This document shows positions 22,255-33,861 of a DNA stretch of 64,000 nt, one piece after another. The notes below the pieces were generated by a model. That model made no database searches and was not told the DNA's origin. It was given only the letters and a program-made list of their open reading frames with translations. Numbering within the stretch: position 1 is the first letter of the stretch; each line of letters starts with the position of its first letter. A program made the translations under genes and the position numbers. The stretch is from Glandiceps talaboti (lineage: Eukaryota > Hemichordata > Enteropneusta > Spengelidae). The stretch lies in the NCBI RefSeq assembly GCF_964340395.1, contig NC_135552.1, positions 503,001-567,000 of the forward strand, in the 5' to 3' direction.

Positions 22255-23545
22255 CTATAATCACAATGGATGTTTGTTTGTTTGTTTTTTTTGTGTGTGT
22301 AAGCAACAAAGTCAAAAACCGCAAGACTAATTGCCATGATATTTGATGGGTGTATTACCTTATGTGTCTAGTTGAAAAATTGTTCAAATCAAAATGATCT
22401 TACCACCGGTGTGTGATTTGGGTAAAAAATGTGATTTTTGGTGAAAAAACTTAAATTCAAATGATGGTCAAATTTGATGGGAACATTCTTAGGGGTGTTT
22501 AGATTAAGAATTGTTCATGACATGATGATCCTGTCAGTGATATGCAAATTAGGGCTAAAAATATCTTTTTGGTCAAAAATCTTTTAATTCCAAATCTACT
22601 TAGCAGATTGGGCTGAAATTTAATGAAGATGCATCTATGCATCTGTGGGTGTATAGATGAAGAATTATTAAATATAAGCATATAATGATCTCATCAGTGA
22701 TATGCAAATTAGGTGTAAACCTGTTAATTTTTGTCAAAAACTTATATCTCAAAGATATCTCAGAGATGTTTCTACATTTTCTTCACAATATTTTGACACA
22801 ATTGGCCATAGCAACCATATGGGACCATGCCCTTAACAACCAAATGGCAGTATATTTTAGTCAAATAACATCATCTGGTAGGCAAGCGAGTAAACATTCA
22901 AAGTATTGTATGCAAATATCCCTAGCAACCATGACCACACCCATAGCAACAGCCAAGCGGTCGTGTATTTCACAAATATAACAGGGGTTAAGTGGAAATA
23001 TAACCTTCCAAAAAGCAACAAGATCACGCCCATAGCAACAGCCAAATAATAACGTATATTGCAAAGATAACAGGAATAGAAAGATAAATGAATAAACATT
23101 CAAAAAGTATATGCAAATGTGCTTACAACAAGACCACGCCCATAGCAACAGTCAAATGATCACACATGGTGCGAAGATTACAACAGGGATAAGTAGACAA
23201 ATTGAATAAACATTCAAAAATGCATGTAAATTTGCCTAGCAACGAGACCACGCCCATAGCAACAGCCAAATAATTACGTATATTGCAGATAACAGGAATT
23301 CTAAGAATTGAATAAACAGTCAAAAAATGTATGCAAATGTGCCTGGCAACAAGACCACGCCCATAGCAACAGCCAAACACCGTTTGAATGTTTACTCACT
23401 TGCCAACCTGATGATGTTGTTATTTGACCAAAACACACTGCATTTGGTTGTTGCCAGGGGCGTGGTCATTGTTGCTAGGCACATTTGCATACATTTTTTG
23501 ACTGTTTATTCAGTTGTCTTAGAATTCCTGTTATCTGCAGACATA
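22255..23545 (+). mobile_element. Repeat family R, copy R2 with folded end
   Basis: Carries the R start, a short version of the 273-bp-type block, then about five 112-bp units with GCCCATAGCAACAGCCAAA. From about 23390 the sequence turns round: 23440-23540 is the reverse complement of 23280-23375, making a hairpin with a spacer of about 65 bp. Confidence 0.7.
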
Positions 23546-23799
23546 CACATACATAGACTTTTCCACCCCTAATATAAAACCTTCCTTATGGAAGGTAAAG
23601 ACGAATCTCCATTGTTGAAACAGTTTAAATGTTTATTTCATGTAAGAAAATTGGAAGTGTTTATTACACAGTGTGGTCAATGTGAAAAATCGATATGCAT
23701 GTTCTGAAATAAACCGATACACCAACATGATCGTACAATGTACATGCAAATACGCGAGATTTGTACATGTTCGTCAGTATTATTGATTATCAGTTGTCC

Positions 23800-24245
23800 G
23801 GGAGGGGGGGGGAGCCTTATAGATTCAGTTTCGTCCGTCCGTCTGTCCATGTGTGTGTCAGGAGTCGCATCTTAGACATTCATTGACCGATTTCTTTCAA
23901 ACTTAGTAAATGGATAGTGAACTATGACTTACATATGAACGTCAATTTGCTTTGAGATATGATGCAATGTACCCGACTTAGGGCCATTTTGGGGTAAAAA
24001 AAACATGATTTTTGGGCAAAAAAAGTTAAACTCCAGAACTACAGGCCTGAAATTTGGTGGGAATGTTCTCAGAAGTGTTATTCTGCAGATTTTCTGTAAA
24101 ACATTTTTGTCCTAACAACAATGACCACACCCATAGCAACAACCGAATTTTGGTCAAAAAAGGTAAACTCTAAAAAACTAATGGGCAGATTGGCCTGAAA
24201 TTTGGTGGGAGTGTTCTAAGAAGTGTTATTCTGCAGATTTTATCT
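23800..24245 (+). repeat. Partial R-related copy
   Basis: Shares the leader with 19380-19560 and the CTGAAATTTGGTGGGAATGT box, repeated twice at about 24050 and 24195. Confidence 0.65.
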
Positions 24246-24499
24246 GACGGGTGTTCATAGAATACAGTGTGTAACATGTAAATATGACTTTTAAGTAACT
24301 TTGACATGGTTTTATAGGCAGTAAGTATTAAGCCTACCAAAACACGTGTTTACCCATAGCAATACATGGTATTTCGGTTTTCTCGCGATATAACAAAATG
24401 CCCAGGGGTGCGCGAGTGGCACCCGTCAGATATGCTAACAGGACACCTTTCTGAGGTGGAATCTGCAAAAAAATATCATATAACTCACATTGCAAGGTT

Positions 24500-24830
24500 A
24501 ACCCCCCAAAACCACCTCTGGCAACTGGACTAAGAACTGATTAGGTTTTGGTAAACACATCATGAATATTAATGAGCAATTTACGTAATTAATGGTTTTA
24601 GGTAATTAAGCTATATCTCAAGAGTACACACTTCAATATTATTTGGTACATACATTTGCGATACCTAAGAGCATCTGTCCTGAAAATATTATCGGTGTAG
24701 CTTTCAATTTTAATAACATATTGGCATTTTTCGGTAATTAGATGTGATGGCCACACAAAAGAAAGTTGTCGTTTCTGGTCAGGAAACGTTGCCTAAAGTG
24801 GTGTGACGACGCAAATTTCTTTAAGTGTTC
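24500..24830 (+). repeat. Dispersed repeat shared with 36660-37000
   Basis: CATGAATATTAATGAGCAAT, AGCTATATCTCAAGAGTA and TTTCTGGTCAGGAAACGTTG are found in reverse complement at 36660-37000, well diverged. Non-coding. Confidence 0.65.
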
Positions 24831-25045
24831 ATGATTAGTTCTACAGTTGTGAATTACGGCCGTAAGTTAAATCATCATGCCGACATTTATGAATGTATGA
24901 ATTTATCAATTATCACAGATAACAATAGAGTAAAACATGTGAATGTAGTGAGTACAATGTACGCAAGTTGCGGCGGTAAGTTGCCGACGGTGACTTTTTA
25001 ATGATTGACAAACCCGTTCATCTGTAATACTAGTTTTTTTTTCGT

Positions 25046-25141
25046 TGGGGGGCAGTAGTCCGGGGGGCAGTTGTCCTTCGGGGGCAATTGTCCGGGGGGC
25101 AGTTGTCCTTCGGGGGCAATTGTCCGGGGGGCAGTTGTCCT
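25046..25141. repeat. 32-bp G-rich minisatellite
   Basis: Three units of CCGGGGGGCAGTTGTCC plus TTCGGGGGCAATTGT with starts at 25060, 25092 and 25124. Multiple G5-G6 runs on the + strand could form G-quadruplexes. Confidence 0.85.
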
Positions 25142-25639
25142 AGAATCGCGATCAGCATCGAGATGGGAGGGGGCAAGGTCAAAAGGTCGCACTCATACAG
25201 AATGAACGTACACATATACGCTGCATATTACACTTATGTTACATGCACTCTCAGACAAATGAAACGTACCGTACTACATAGAAAACTTTTTAATGAACTG
25301 TACTTATTTAATACTAAAACTAAACAAAGAGTTGAATATAATAGGAAAACGACATTGTGAATTGAATATGTGTAGAAGAAATAAAAAAATTGTATTTACA
25401 AGAAAGACGACGACATGGACAGCTGATAAGAACGCACTGTTGTCATTGTTGCATCTATAAATAGTGTTCACTGACATGTAAATGTAATCAAATTGTATCA
25501 ATGTGTACAAACGATGTGTCCGCAATTTAGCCACTCAATGAGAAAAAAAATGAAGTTCAGAAAAACGAAGTAAGGGGTTTCTGTTTCATTGCACGGCTGT
25601 CTGCTGCTTTTCTGTGTAAACTACGGAGTAAACAACCGG

Positions 25640-26107
25640 GTAGGTTCTCAGTCAGGCTGCTACCCTAGCCATAACAAACACAGAGAAAACATAGCTACCG
25701 CTTCGCTGTGCGATGATACCGGTTCACACGGGACATCGTTTTCTTTATCTTCAGCTTCAGTGTCAATCTTAGCATCGTGTAATATCTCTTCATCATCAAA
25801 AGTTTGGTATCCGGTCTGCTTCATTCGTAGTATAAGCCAGTCCGAAATTTCCTGTCTGTCAGTGATGGGAGCGATCTGGTCAATCACACCAGAGTGTTTT
25901 CGTTGTCGACGTCATCTGATACTGTTTCACCACTACGATCGGTTCTGTAACTACTTCATAAGGGATGTTCAACTTGAGTTTGTGCCATGCATTACGGAGA
26001 GTGTCTGCTGTCAATGCATTCCAGGATTCCGAAGCTGAAAAAGTTTTACACCTTTGAAAATGTTTATTGGAAAAAGGAACGAAACTCCTTTCACTTCTGA
26101 CCGACAA
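25640..26107 (-). pseudogene. Tigger/pogo transposase C-terminus relic
   Basis: The - strand reads SASESWNALTADTLRNAWHK LK, then in the next frame IDQIAPITDRQEISDWLI, DDEEILHDAKIDTEAEDKEN and SHSEAVAMFSLCLLWL. The order (W..V...TL.NAW.KL, then an acidic stretch, then S.SEA....LLWL) is that of the C-terminal end of Tigger/pogo (Tc1-mariner) and Jerky-like proteins. The catalytic DDE domain is not present. Confidence 0.65.
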
Positions 26108-26458
26108 TCATCTTTTCGGTATTACAATCAACAATGCCGCAACAGATATAGAGCTAAATTTCTTGCATAAATCCTTACCGAAGGCATTCAGTTTAAATCT
26201 GGTTACTTTTTTCTGAAAGCATGCATGAGGAGATCGTTGACGTCGATCAAAGCAGGTCAGCTTCAACTTCCAGGTGAAATCACCAGCTTTCTACCGAAAA
26301 TTCTTGATGGAGAATTCGCCAAGATAAATACATACCATCTCTTCTTTGACCAAAATTGAAAATCTTCTCTCTTTTTTTTAATATAAATATTTCGATACTA
26401 AGGGCGAGTTTGCTGCCAGAACACGATACAAGTCTTCCTGATCGTTTAAATGACTTTT

Positions 26459-29177
26459 AGGGAGTGATCAGTTTTTATGGCCTGGGGTGGGCCGGTGACT
26501 TTTTGTTGATGTTGTACTTAAAAATAGCGACCCCCCTGCAATTCATTCACAAAACAATCCAACCCCCCAACCCCTCTGACAAATAAAAAACACAATGAAA
26601 CCCCCCCCCCCCATCTGTTGACAAGAAACAGTCTTTTTGTTCTTGCAAAAGACACACTATTCGCAAAGCATAATACCGCACACTGCACAGTTAATTTTAC
26701 ATGTTACATTTTCAGTAATTTTAAGTGTATCTGGTAAATTGCTATCCGAAATCCATTGCTTCACATGTATAAAGCTCTTTAGATAGGAACCCTATGAAAA
26801 GTATGAATGTCTGTTCACGGACATACAAAATATTCATGGTTTAGTAACCAAAAGTTCTAGGATATCTCTTAGATTGAGTAAACTATTAATATTTTTAATT
26901 CAGCTAATTATCAAGTACAATATTATAAATGGAGTGAATATACTTGTAAACCCATGTCCGTAACTGTCTCACATAATGATGTTCTTGCATCATATAATGA
27001 ATTGTTTACATCATATAAAGATATGTTCACATCATATAGTCAATATATTGTTTTCTTTAGACTTAACACAACTGCAGCTTTCCATACATGTACACGTTTG
27101 CACTCCTGACTCAACCCCCCCCCCCCCTCCATTCATTGACCACGCTGATAATTTTAAAAGGTTTTGAATAATGAAATGTGATAAATGTCATTGGTTTCAA
27201 AATAGAAATTAAAAAATGTCATAAAAATGTTTTCTGTACTACAGCAGTTTCTAAACTAGATTACTAATTCAATTCACTTACTATACTGGCTATGTTGTCC
27301 AGTATATTGCTGGCAACATGATAGCCTTGAAAATAAATACACTCTAATACCAAGGAAATGTAACATTATGATCTGCTGACAAAATTTTACTCTCAGTATA
27401 CAGTCACTCAATGTGGATACTAGATATTCCAGAGGAGATGTAAAATCTAATTTTCCTCATAACTTTGCACCGTGTCAGTACTATAGAAGTTCTGGCTACA
27501 GTAAATAGCCCTTTACTAGATCATCATCAAACAAGTCTGTGTTTATAACTTTGTTAATCAGTCATTCACATAATATATATTCTCAGAGAATCCGATTAAT
27601 ATTGTGTTCACCTTGGAATATATTTCTTTCTTGGTAGTTTATGGTGTAAAACAATAGCAAGACAAAGGGGGGTTTCACATGTAGCCTGGTAACATGTATT
27701 AAACTTGGTGATGGTCACAGGTATCAGAGAAGAAGTGAAACACAAACACAGAAAAGTTATTTTTGATAAGACATGTAGTTCATACTATAGCTATGCCAAG
27801 TAACAGTTCAATAGTTTGTACATGTATGATAAATCAACATACATGTATTAGGAGTGAGATCAGTAGGTAAAAACACTAATTCTTTTAGTAAGGCCTCAGA
27901 ACCCCTTCCTCACCCCTTCTAACTAAATTGGTAAAATTGTTGCAGACAGCACAATCAATTTCAAATCAGTATGTAGTATCATGTAGTGCTATGAATACAA
28001 AGCCAGTATGTAGTGAGGAAAAAATAGCTTTTTTAATGGCACAATAATGTATTTTAGGGCCATGCATAACCAATTTTTTTCCCATTTTTCAATTTGACAT
28101 TTTTAGAAATGTTTATATTGGGGTACAAAACAGATTTCATAATAAAAGACCTCTCACCCCACCCCTCACTAAAAGAATTTAGTTTTTACCCTACATTGAA
28201 CTATTGATCTCAACCATAAATCAATTTGGAACTTCTAATGGAGATGATCGTAGTTATCATACATTATATGTACAAAAATGTATAGGAACTAGACTAACTA
28301 TATACATGGACACTGAATATCCAACATCTAGACACAGGCTGGGTCAGGCACTTTCAGTCACAGTGTTTTGCCACATATTATTTCAAAGTGTCCTAAATTG
28401 GTTATGTTCGTACACAATTCCAAATGTTCAGGTCAATGGAGGAACAGATTTTAGAGCCAGTAAATCTTAAGGTATTTCATTTCTTATGTTTTACACAAGC
28501 AAGTTTTTGTACCACAAGATGACACAATGCAACTCATGGCGTGCAATAGCGAGAAGTCAATTTTCTAACAAATAACTGTTGCTTAAAGGTGGCCATGGTG
28601 CAGTGTTGTGACGCCATACCATATGCATTGGATGTATCAAGAGACAGAGTTTATGTTATATTTGAATGTATATTTATAGCTATTTGTTTATGGTTTATTT
28701 TATGCACATACATTTTTTGTTTAATAGCTTGCACAGCGCCCACAAGCGGCAGCATAGCGACTCAATGACTAGTACGCATGCGTGTCCTATACACTAAGCG
28801 ATGTTTTTTTGGTGGTTTTACCCAAGGATGCATTGCGGTACAATGACTACGCATGCAAGTTCTACATGTATGTACGATGTGCAATCTCCACGCCAAGGGT
28901 GCTATCTATGTTATCATTGTGAGGCAGCCGGTCACATTTGAATCTACCCAGCTGTGCGAGCTTAGGGGCTTTGGCCTAGTTATGATATTAAATGTATGGA
29001 CATTGAAGTACAGGAGCATGGCTCATGAATTGTTTAGTTGAAAATAAGGTGACCCCCCCCCCTTTATTCACCTCGTAAAAATGATGACCCCCCCCCTTCT
29101 TTGAGTCCCAAATTGAGGTGCCCCCCCCCCCTCTGATTTACCGGCCCACCCCCGGCCGTAAAAACTGATCGCTCCCT
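26459..29177. mobile_element. Inverted-end element E1 (AGGG...CCCT)
   Basis: AGGGAGTGATCAGTTTTTAT at 26459 and its inverse ending at 29177 form about 38-bp inverted ends with three mismatches, followed inward by GGGGTGGGCCGGT and long C/G tracts. The 2.7 kb interior is non-coding; 27780-28220 resembles 10740-11050 inside the TTAA element. No target duplication was identified. Confidence 0.7.
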
Positions 29178-29185
29178 TATGCTCA

Positions 29186-30754
29186 TTTTGACAAGGTGAA
29201 CTTAGATCCCCCCTTACGCCTTGATAATAACAACGATGACACACCCTTTACTAACCTCGGGTCTGATGTACGCAAGTGTTTTGCGAGTGTAAATGTACGC
29301 AAAGCAGCAGGTCCGGACAATATTCCATCTCGAGCCCTTCCTCACTGCACTGAACAGCTGTCGAGTGTATATGCGGATATATTTAAAATCTCACTTTCGC
29401 AGTGTGTCGTGCCATCCTGTTTCAAGAAATCTACAATAATTCCCATACCGAAGAAATTCGTTGCTTCGAACACATAGTCTTACACCATATTTCAAGTCTA
29501 TACTACCAAAGGCTATCGACCCATATCAGTTTGCATAGAAGATGCTGTCTCAGTTGCACTTCATTCGGTATTAACTCATCCAGATACACGTAATTCATAT
29601 GCTTGAATACTCTTTGTTGATTTCAGCTCTGCGTTTAACACTATTATTCCATGCAAGTTTCATAAAACTTTCTGACCTTGGAATTAGCCGTTCCATGTGT
29701 AGGTGGATCTTAAGTTTTCTCTATGATAGGCCGCAGTTTGTTAAAATTAATAGCAATGTATCTTCTACCTTAGTTCTTAATACAGGAGCTCCTCAGGGTT
29801 GTGTCCTAAGTCCTTTACTGTACTCCCTTTTCACCTATGACTATACTCCCTTGTATAATGAAACGTACTTGTAAAGTTTGCCAAGGACACCACAGCCATA
29901 GGTTTAATTACTGATAATGATGAGTCTAGATAGATGTATAGGAGTGAAATTGCAAATTTGGCAAACTGGTGCAGTGTCAACAATCTTGAAGTGAATATGA
30001 ACAAAACAAAAGAAGTAATCATCAATTTTAGGGAGGGCAATATGACTCGTGCTCCGATTAACATCAATGATAAAACAGTTGAAATTGTTCTATATGTAAG
30101 TTTCTAGGCATTCAACTTTCCAATCGTTTGTCTTGGCAAACTAATACTGTTTACCTGGTAAAGAAGGCACAACAACGTCTATATTTTCTAAGGCGTTTGA
30201 AGAAAATTGGCATGAGTTAATCCATTCTAGACAACTTTTATCGCAGTGTTATAGAGAGTATTTTAACATATGCTATCACAGTCAGGTTCAATAATATATC
30301 CAAGGACTAATTAAATACACTTGAGCGGGTTGTGCGGACAGCACAAAGAATCATCGGCACAGAATTGCCATCATTACATTCCATTTATAAGTCACGTACT
30401 ATGCACAAAGCAAAAGCCATTATTCAGGATTCTAGCCACCCAGCACATGATTTCTTTAAACTTTTACCCTTTGGTAGGCGGTAAAGGACCATCAGAAGAA
30501 GAATAGAACGTTTTTGGAAGAGTTTTTATCCATCTGCTATCCGTATTTTAAACCGAACATAGACATCTACCGCCTGTTTTATATAACTTGTCTTAATATT
30601 GTATTTTAGTATCGTGTGTGTTTTATTGTCTGTTGTGTCATTCTTTTATATTCTTAGTTTTAGTCCCGTTAAGTTTTTTTATGAGCTCGTGTGAAAAATC
30701 AATTTCCAATGCTTTGTTAGCATATGGCAAATAAAGTTATTATTATTATTATTA
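29186..30754 (+). pseudogene. L2-like LINE reverse transcriptase relic
   Basis: 5'-truncated LINE with many frameshifts. Blocks in order: VRKAAGPDNIPSRALPHCTE, ILSFLYDRPQFVKINSNVSS, NTGAPQGCVLSPLLYSLFTY, FAKDTTAIGL (FADD motif decayed), EIANLANWCSVNNLEVNMNK then TKEVIINFREG, and near the end ITGTELPSLHS-type text and SSHPAHDFFKLLPF. It ends in an (ATT)n tail at 30738-30754, as L2-type LINEs do. It begins only 9 bp after the right end of E1. Confidence 0.8.
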
Positions 30755-31065
30755 GGTAGAGGACATTTGAACAACTTTTCGACAACTAACTTTTACTGGG
30801 ACTTCAAAAATCACAGATATAGAGCTAAAATGCATTATGTTCAAATGATACCAATAAGCAATCCATACATTTGTTCTGTATGCATGGGTAAATGTACGTA
30901 TGTCTGTATACGTATCCCTGTAAATTTGAATAATTTCATTTCAAAAATCAATACACCTGTGTTCCACTACATACATAGTTGATGTCGCAAAGTCATTTCA
31001 GATTTCTTATAGTTTGCCACACCTTTTTGTCAATTCAAGGTTGTTGCATTCCAGCAATTATTAAA

Positions 31066-32291
31066 CTTTTTGTTATAAAACCTTAGCATTTGGGTGTTTG
31101 AGACACACACAATTCTTGTTCGAAACACACACAATCCTTGTTCGAAACACACACAATCCTGGACATAAGTAAGACCTTAGCATTTGCCGTTTTGTGCAAC
31201 AATTTACTCTAAAACAGGACACATCAAAATATGCGTCAGTTCCAGGCGACAAAACAAACACTCCAGTCGAAACCACACCAACTTGTGTCTGCATCAACTC
31301 TCATTGACGGAACCCTTGATGTCTACTGTTTTAGAGTAAATTGTTGCAGAAAACAACCAAATACTAAGGTCTTATGACCAGAATTGAGGTGTTCGAAACA
31401 CACTGAATCCTGGTCATAAGAGTTTAGAATTTGGGCATTTTCTGCAACAATTTACTCTAAAACAGCACATATCAAAGGGCCGTCAACACGGATTGACAGT
31501 TCGGGTAGTCTACAGGACGGGGGTTTTCGGTGACCAACACCCTGTACAATTCTGACTCTCCGACGCGTCGCGACGCCCCAGCAGTGGCAGTCGCTCGATC
31601 ATGGATTGGTGGGTACCCCGGCTTGTTAGCGAAATTTCATATGTACCCCCCTTTTCCAGTTAATATTTCAATGAAAAAGAACCATCGTACCCATGTTCTC
31701 GGAGGGTGATCTGAAAAAGTACCCCCTTTTTACGATTCCATGGACCTACATGGCCGACGAGATGCGAAACATCCATCGGACCGCGACCAAGAAAACAGGT
31801 CGTAAATTGTGATATTGCGATTCTGAAGAGTCACTTTCACGGTAGTCATGCTCGCAGACGGTGTACGCGTTTCGCTCAAGGGACGACTTACTCCGTATGC
31901 AAGCAGGGCTACTATCACGGCAGAGTACCATCTAATTTGGATGAAGAATCATTGAAGTTTGAGCGTATCATACACCACTTTTTAAAATTTTATGTAGACA
32001 CTGGACGTACGTACTCTACGAAAAGACACAGCGAGAGAGGGGTGAAAAAGGAGACACGAGAAACATCAGTGGAAAGCGGGATGGTCACCGAAAACACTGG
32101 ACATCGCGTAGTCACCTCCGACTAACGCATCTTTTGATGTGTTCTGTGTTAGAGTAAATTGTAGCATAAAACGTCAAATGCTAAGGTCTTATGACCAGGA
32201 TTCAGTGTGTCTCAAACAAGGATTGTGTGTGTCTCAAACAAGAATTGTGTGTGTCTCAAACACCCAAATGCTAAGGTTATATGACAAAAAG
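31066..32291. mobile_element. MITE with ~175-bp inverted ends
   Basis: CTTTTTGTTATAAAACCTTA at 31066 and onward to about 31245 is mirrored at 32120-32291. Each arm contains 22-bp sub-repeats of the ACACACACAATCCTTGTT kind. A second palindrome built from the same arm sequence lies at 31325-31470. The interior includes a motif shared with three other sites (31842-31914). No transposase seen. Confidence 0.75.
31842..31914 (+). repeat. Short quasi-palindromic motif, copy 2
   Basis: GTAGTCATGCTCGCAGACGG ... AAGGGACGAC ... CTCCGTATGCAAGCAGGGCT then AC. The two ends are inverted relatives (about 15 of 20). Confidence 0.55.
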
Positions 32292-33059
32292 TGTATGTGT
32301 ATTAACAAAAAACTCAATATTACCCTTACAATTGCATTCAGTTTAAAGCTGGGTTGCTCATGTTTTGAGTTGCTTAGAAACGTGTCCTCCCCACTTGTGG
32401 TGTTAATGTTAGCTACAAGTCGCTTTACAGATGTAATCTTGCAGGGGGTCATTTCAGTGGCCATGGAAAGTATGAGTGCATGCACAGATTTCGAGTTAGC
32501 ATCTTATCTTTCCTTGAGAAAAGTATAAAGGCCAGACTCTTAAAATTGTGGCCAGACTTTTCAAAACACTGAAGGTGTGTTTGCCTATAAATGACAGCTT
32601 GATTTTAGAGGGATGAAATAACTCTTTTGGGAAAAGAGTATAACATGTATTTTAATTGATGAAAATGAAGTATATCTATGTGTTATTATGGGGAGAATGT
32701 TTTTATATTCTTGCTCTATTTTTGTACACTTACTTTTGGCGATCGTTTTAGTCATGTACGTCCAAAGTACTTACTTTTGTCCACCCCTATGTAGACAATA
32801 GATGAACCATTGTGCAACTGTGCGCATAACTTTGCGCAGTGGATTTGTCAAGCGTCTACTATGAGAATGAGATCACAATGATACTCTAACCCCCCCCCCC
32901 CCCACTTGATCTCAATTCCTTTATCTAATGCATTTTTCATTACAAAATTCAAACACGTGGTCTAAGAGGTATATGAATCAACTTATGCATATATTGTTTC
33001 CATCTGAGAAAATCTCTATATTTTCCACTGATATCGTGTCATATTTTTTGATACAATAT

Positions 33060-33296
33060 ATAGTTATCTAAAAATATAGTCTCTAGCAGTCGGTTGTTTC
33101 TTGGACTTCCACGAAATTAGAAGACCCGTTTTAGTTAAACTAAAACAGTATCTTCTGGTACGTTTATCATCTGTAAATGATGCCCAATTTGCATCACTAT
33201 AACCGATTAAAGTAAGACCATCATCACACTTCTTGAAACATTATTGGTAATCAGGAGTACCCTTTAAATATATCATCAATGTGTTGAATCTGTCAA
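33060..33296 (-). pseudogene. Ty1/copia RNase H fragment
   Basis: The - strand reads YLKGTPDYQ, a stop, CFKKCDDGLTLIGYSDANWA then SFTDDKRTRRYCFSLTKTGL and LISWKSKKQPTARDY, the copia RNase H with the YSDANWA catalytic Asp. It ends where a + strand copia RT starts. Confidence 0.85.
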
Positions 33297-33299
33297 TTT

Positions 33300-33861
33300 T
33301 TTGTCTTTGCAACAGTTTTTGGCAAATATATATCCTTTAATGGTGAATATGACTGTATTTGCAAATCTGACATTGTCTGAATACTGGAAGGTTGCTATGC
33401 AAGATGAAATGAATTCTCTGAAAGAGAACGATACGTTTACTTTATCTACCTTACCAGAGGGTACACAAGGCAGTGTGTGTGTGGGAGGGGGGGGGGCGTT
33501 GGGCATATACTTTTAAAGAAAGTTCTGTTAGTCCCCAAACTTAATAAGCTCTAGGTATGTAGCAAAAGGGTATAGTCAGATGAACGGTATAGATTATAAT
33601 GAAACTTTCGCTCCAACTGCAAGAATGACTTCATTACGTACGTATTCTCATGCAGATAGGTGCACAGTATGATTTGATTTTTACATCAAATGGATGTTAA
33701 AACAGCATATCTCAATGCTCCAATAGATTGTGAAATATACATGGAGCAACCTGAAGGTTTTGAAATGATGGTATAAATAAACTGGTGTGCAAATTGAACA
33801 AATCTTTGTACGGATTGAAACAATCAGGGAGAAATTGGAATAGAGTGTTGCACAGTTACTT
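33300..33861 (+). pseudogene. Ty1/copia reverse transcriptase fragment
   Basis: Visible blocks: YWKVAMQDEMNSLKENDTFT then LSTLPEG, RYVAKGYSQMNGIDYNETFA then PTARMTS, DVKTAYLNAPIDCEIYMEQP and a SLYGLKQSGRNWNRVLHSYL equivalent over several frames. This is the N-terminal half of copia RT. A G-rich expansion interrupts it at 33478-33497. The coding text stops exactly where E2 begins, so E2 inserted here. Confidence 0.85.
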
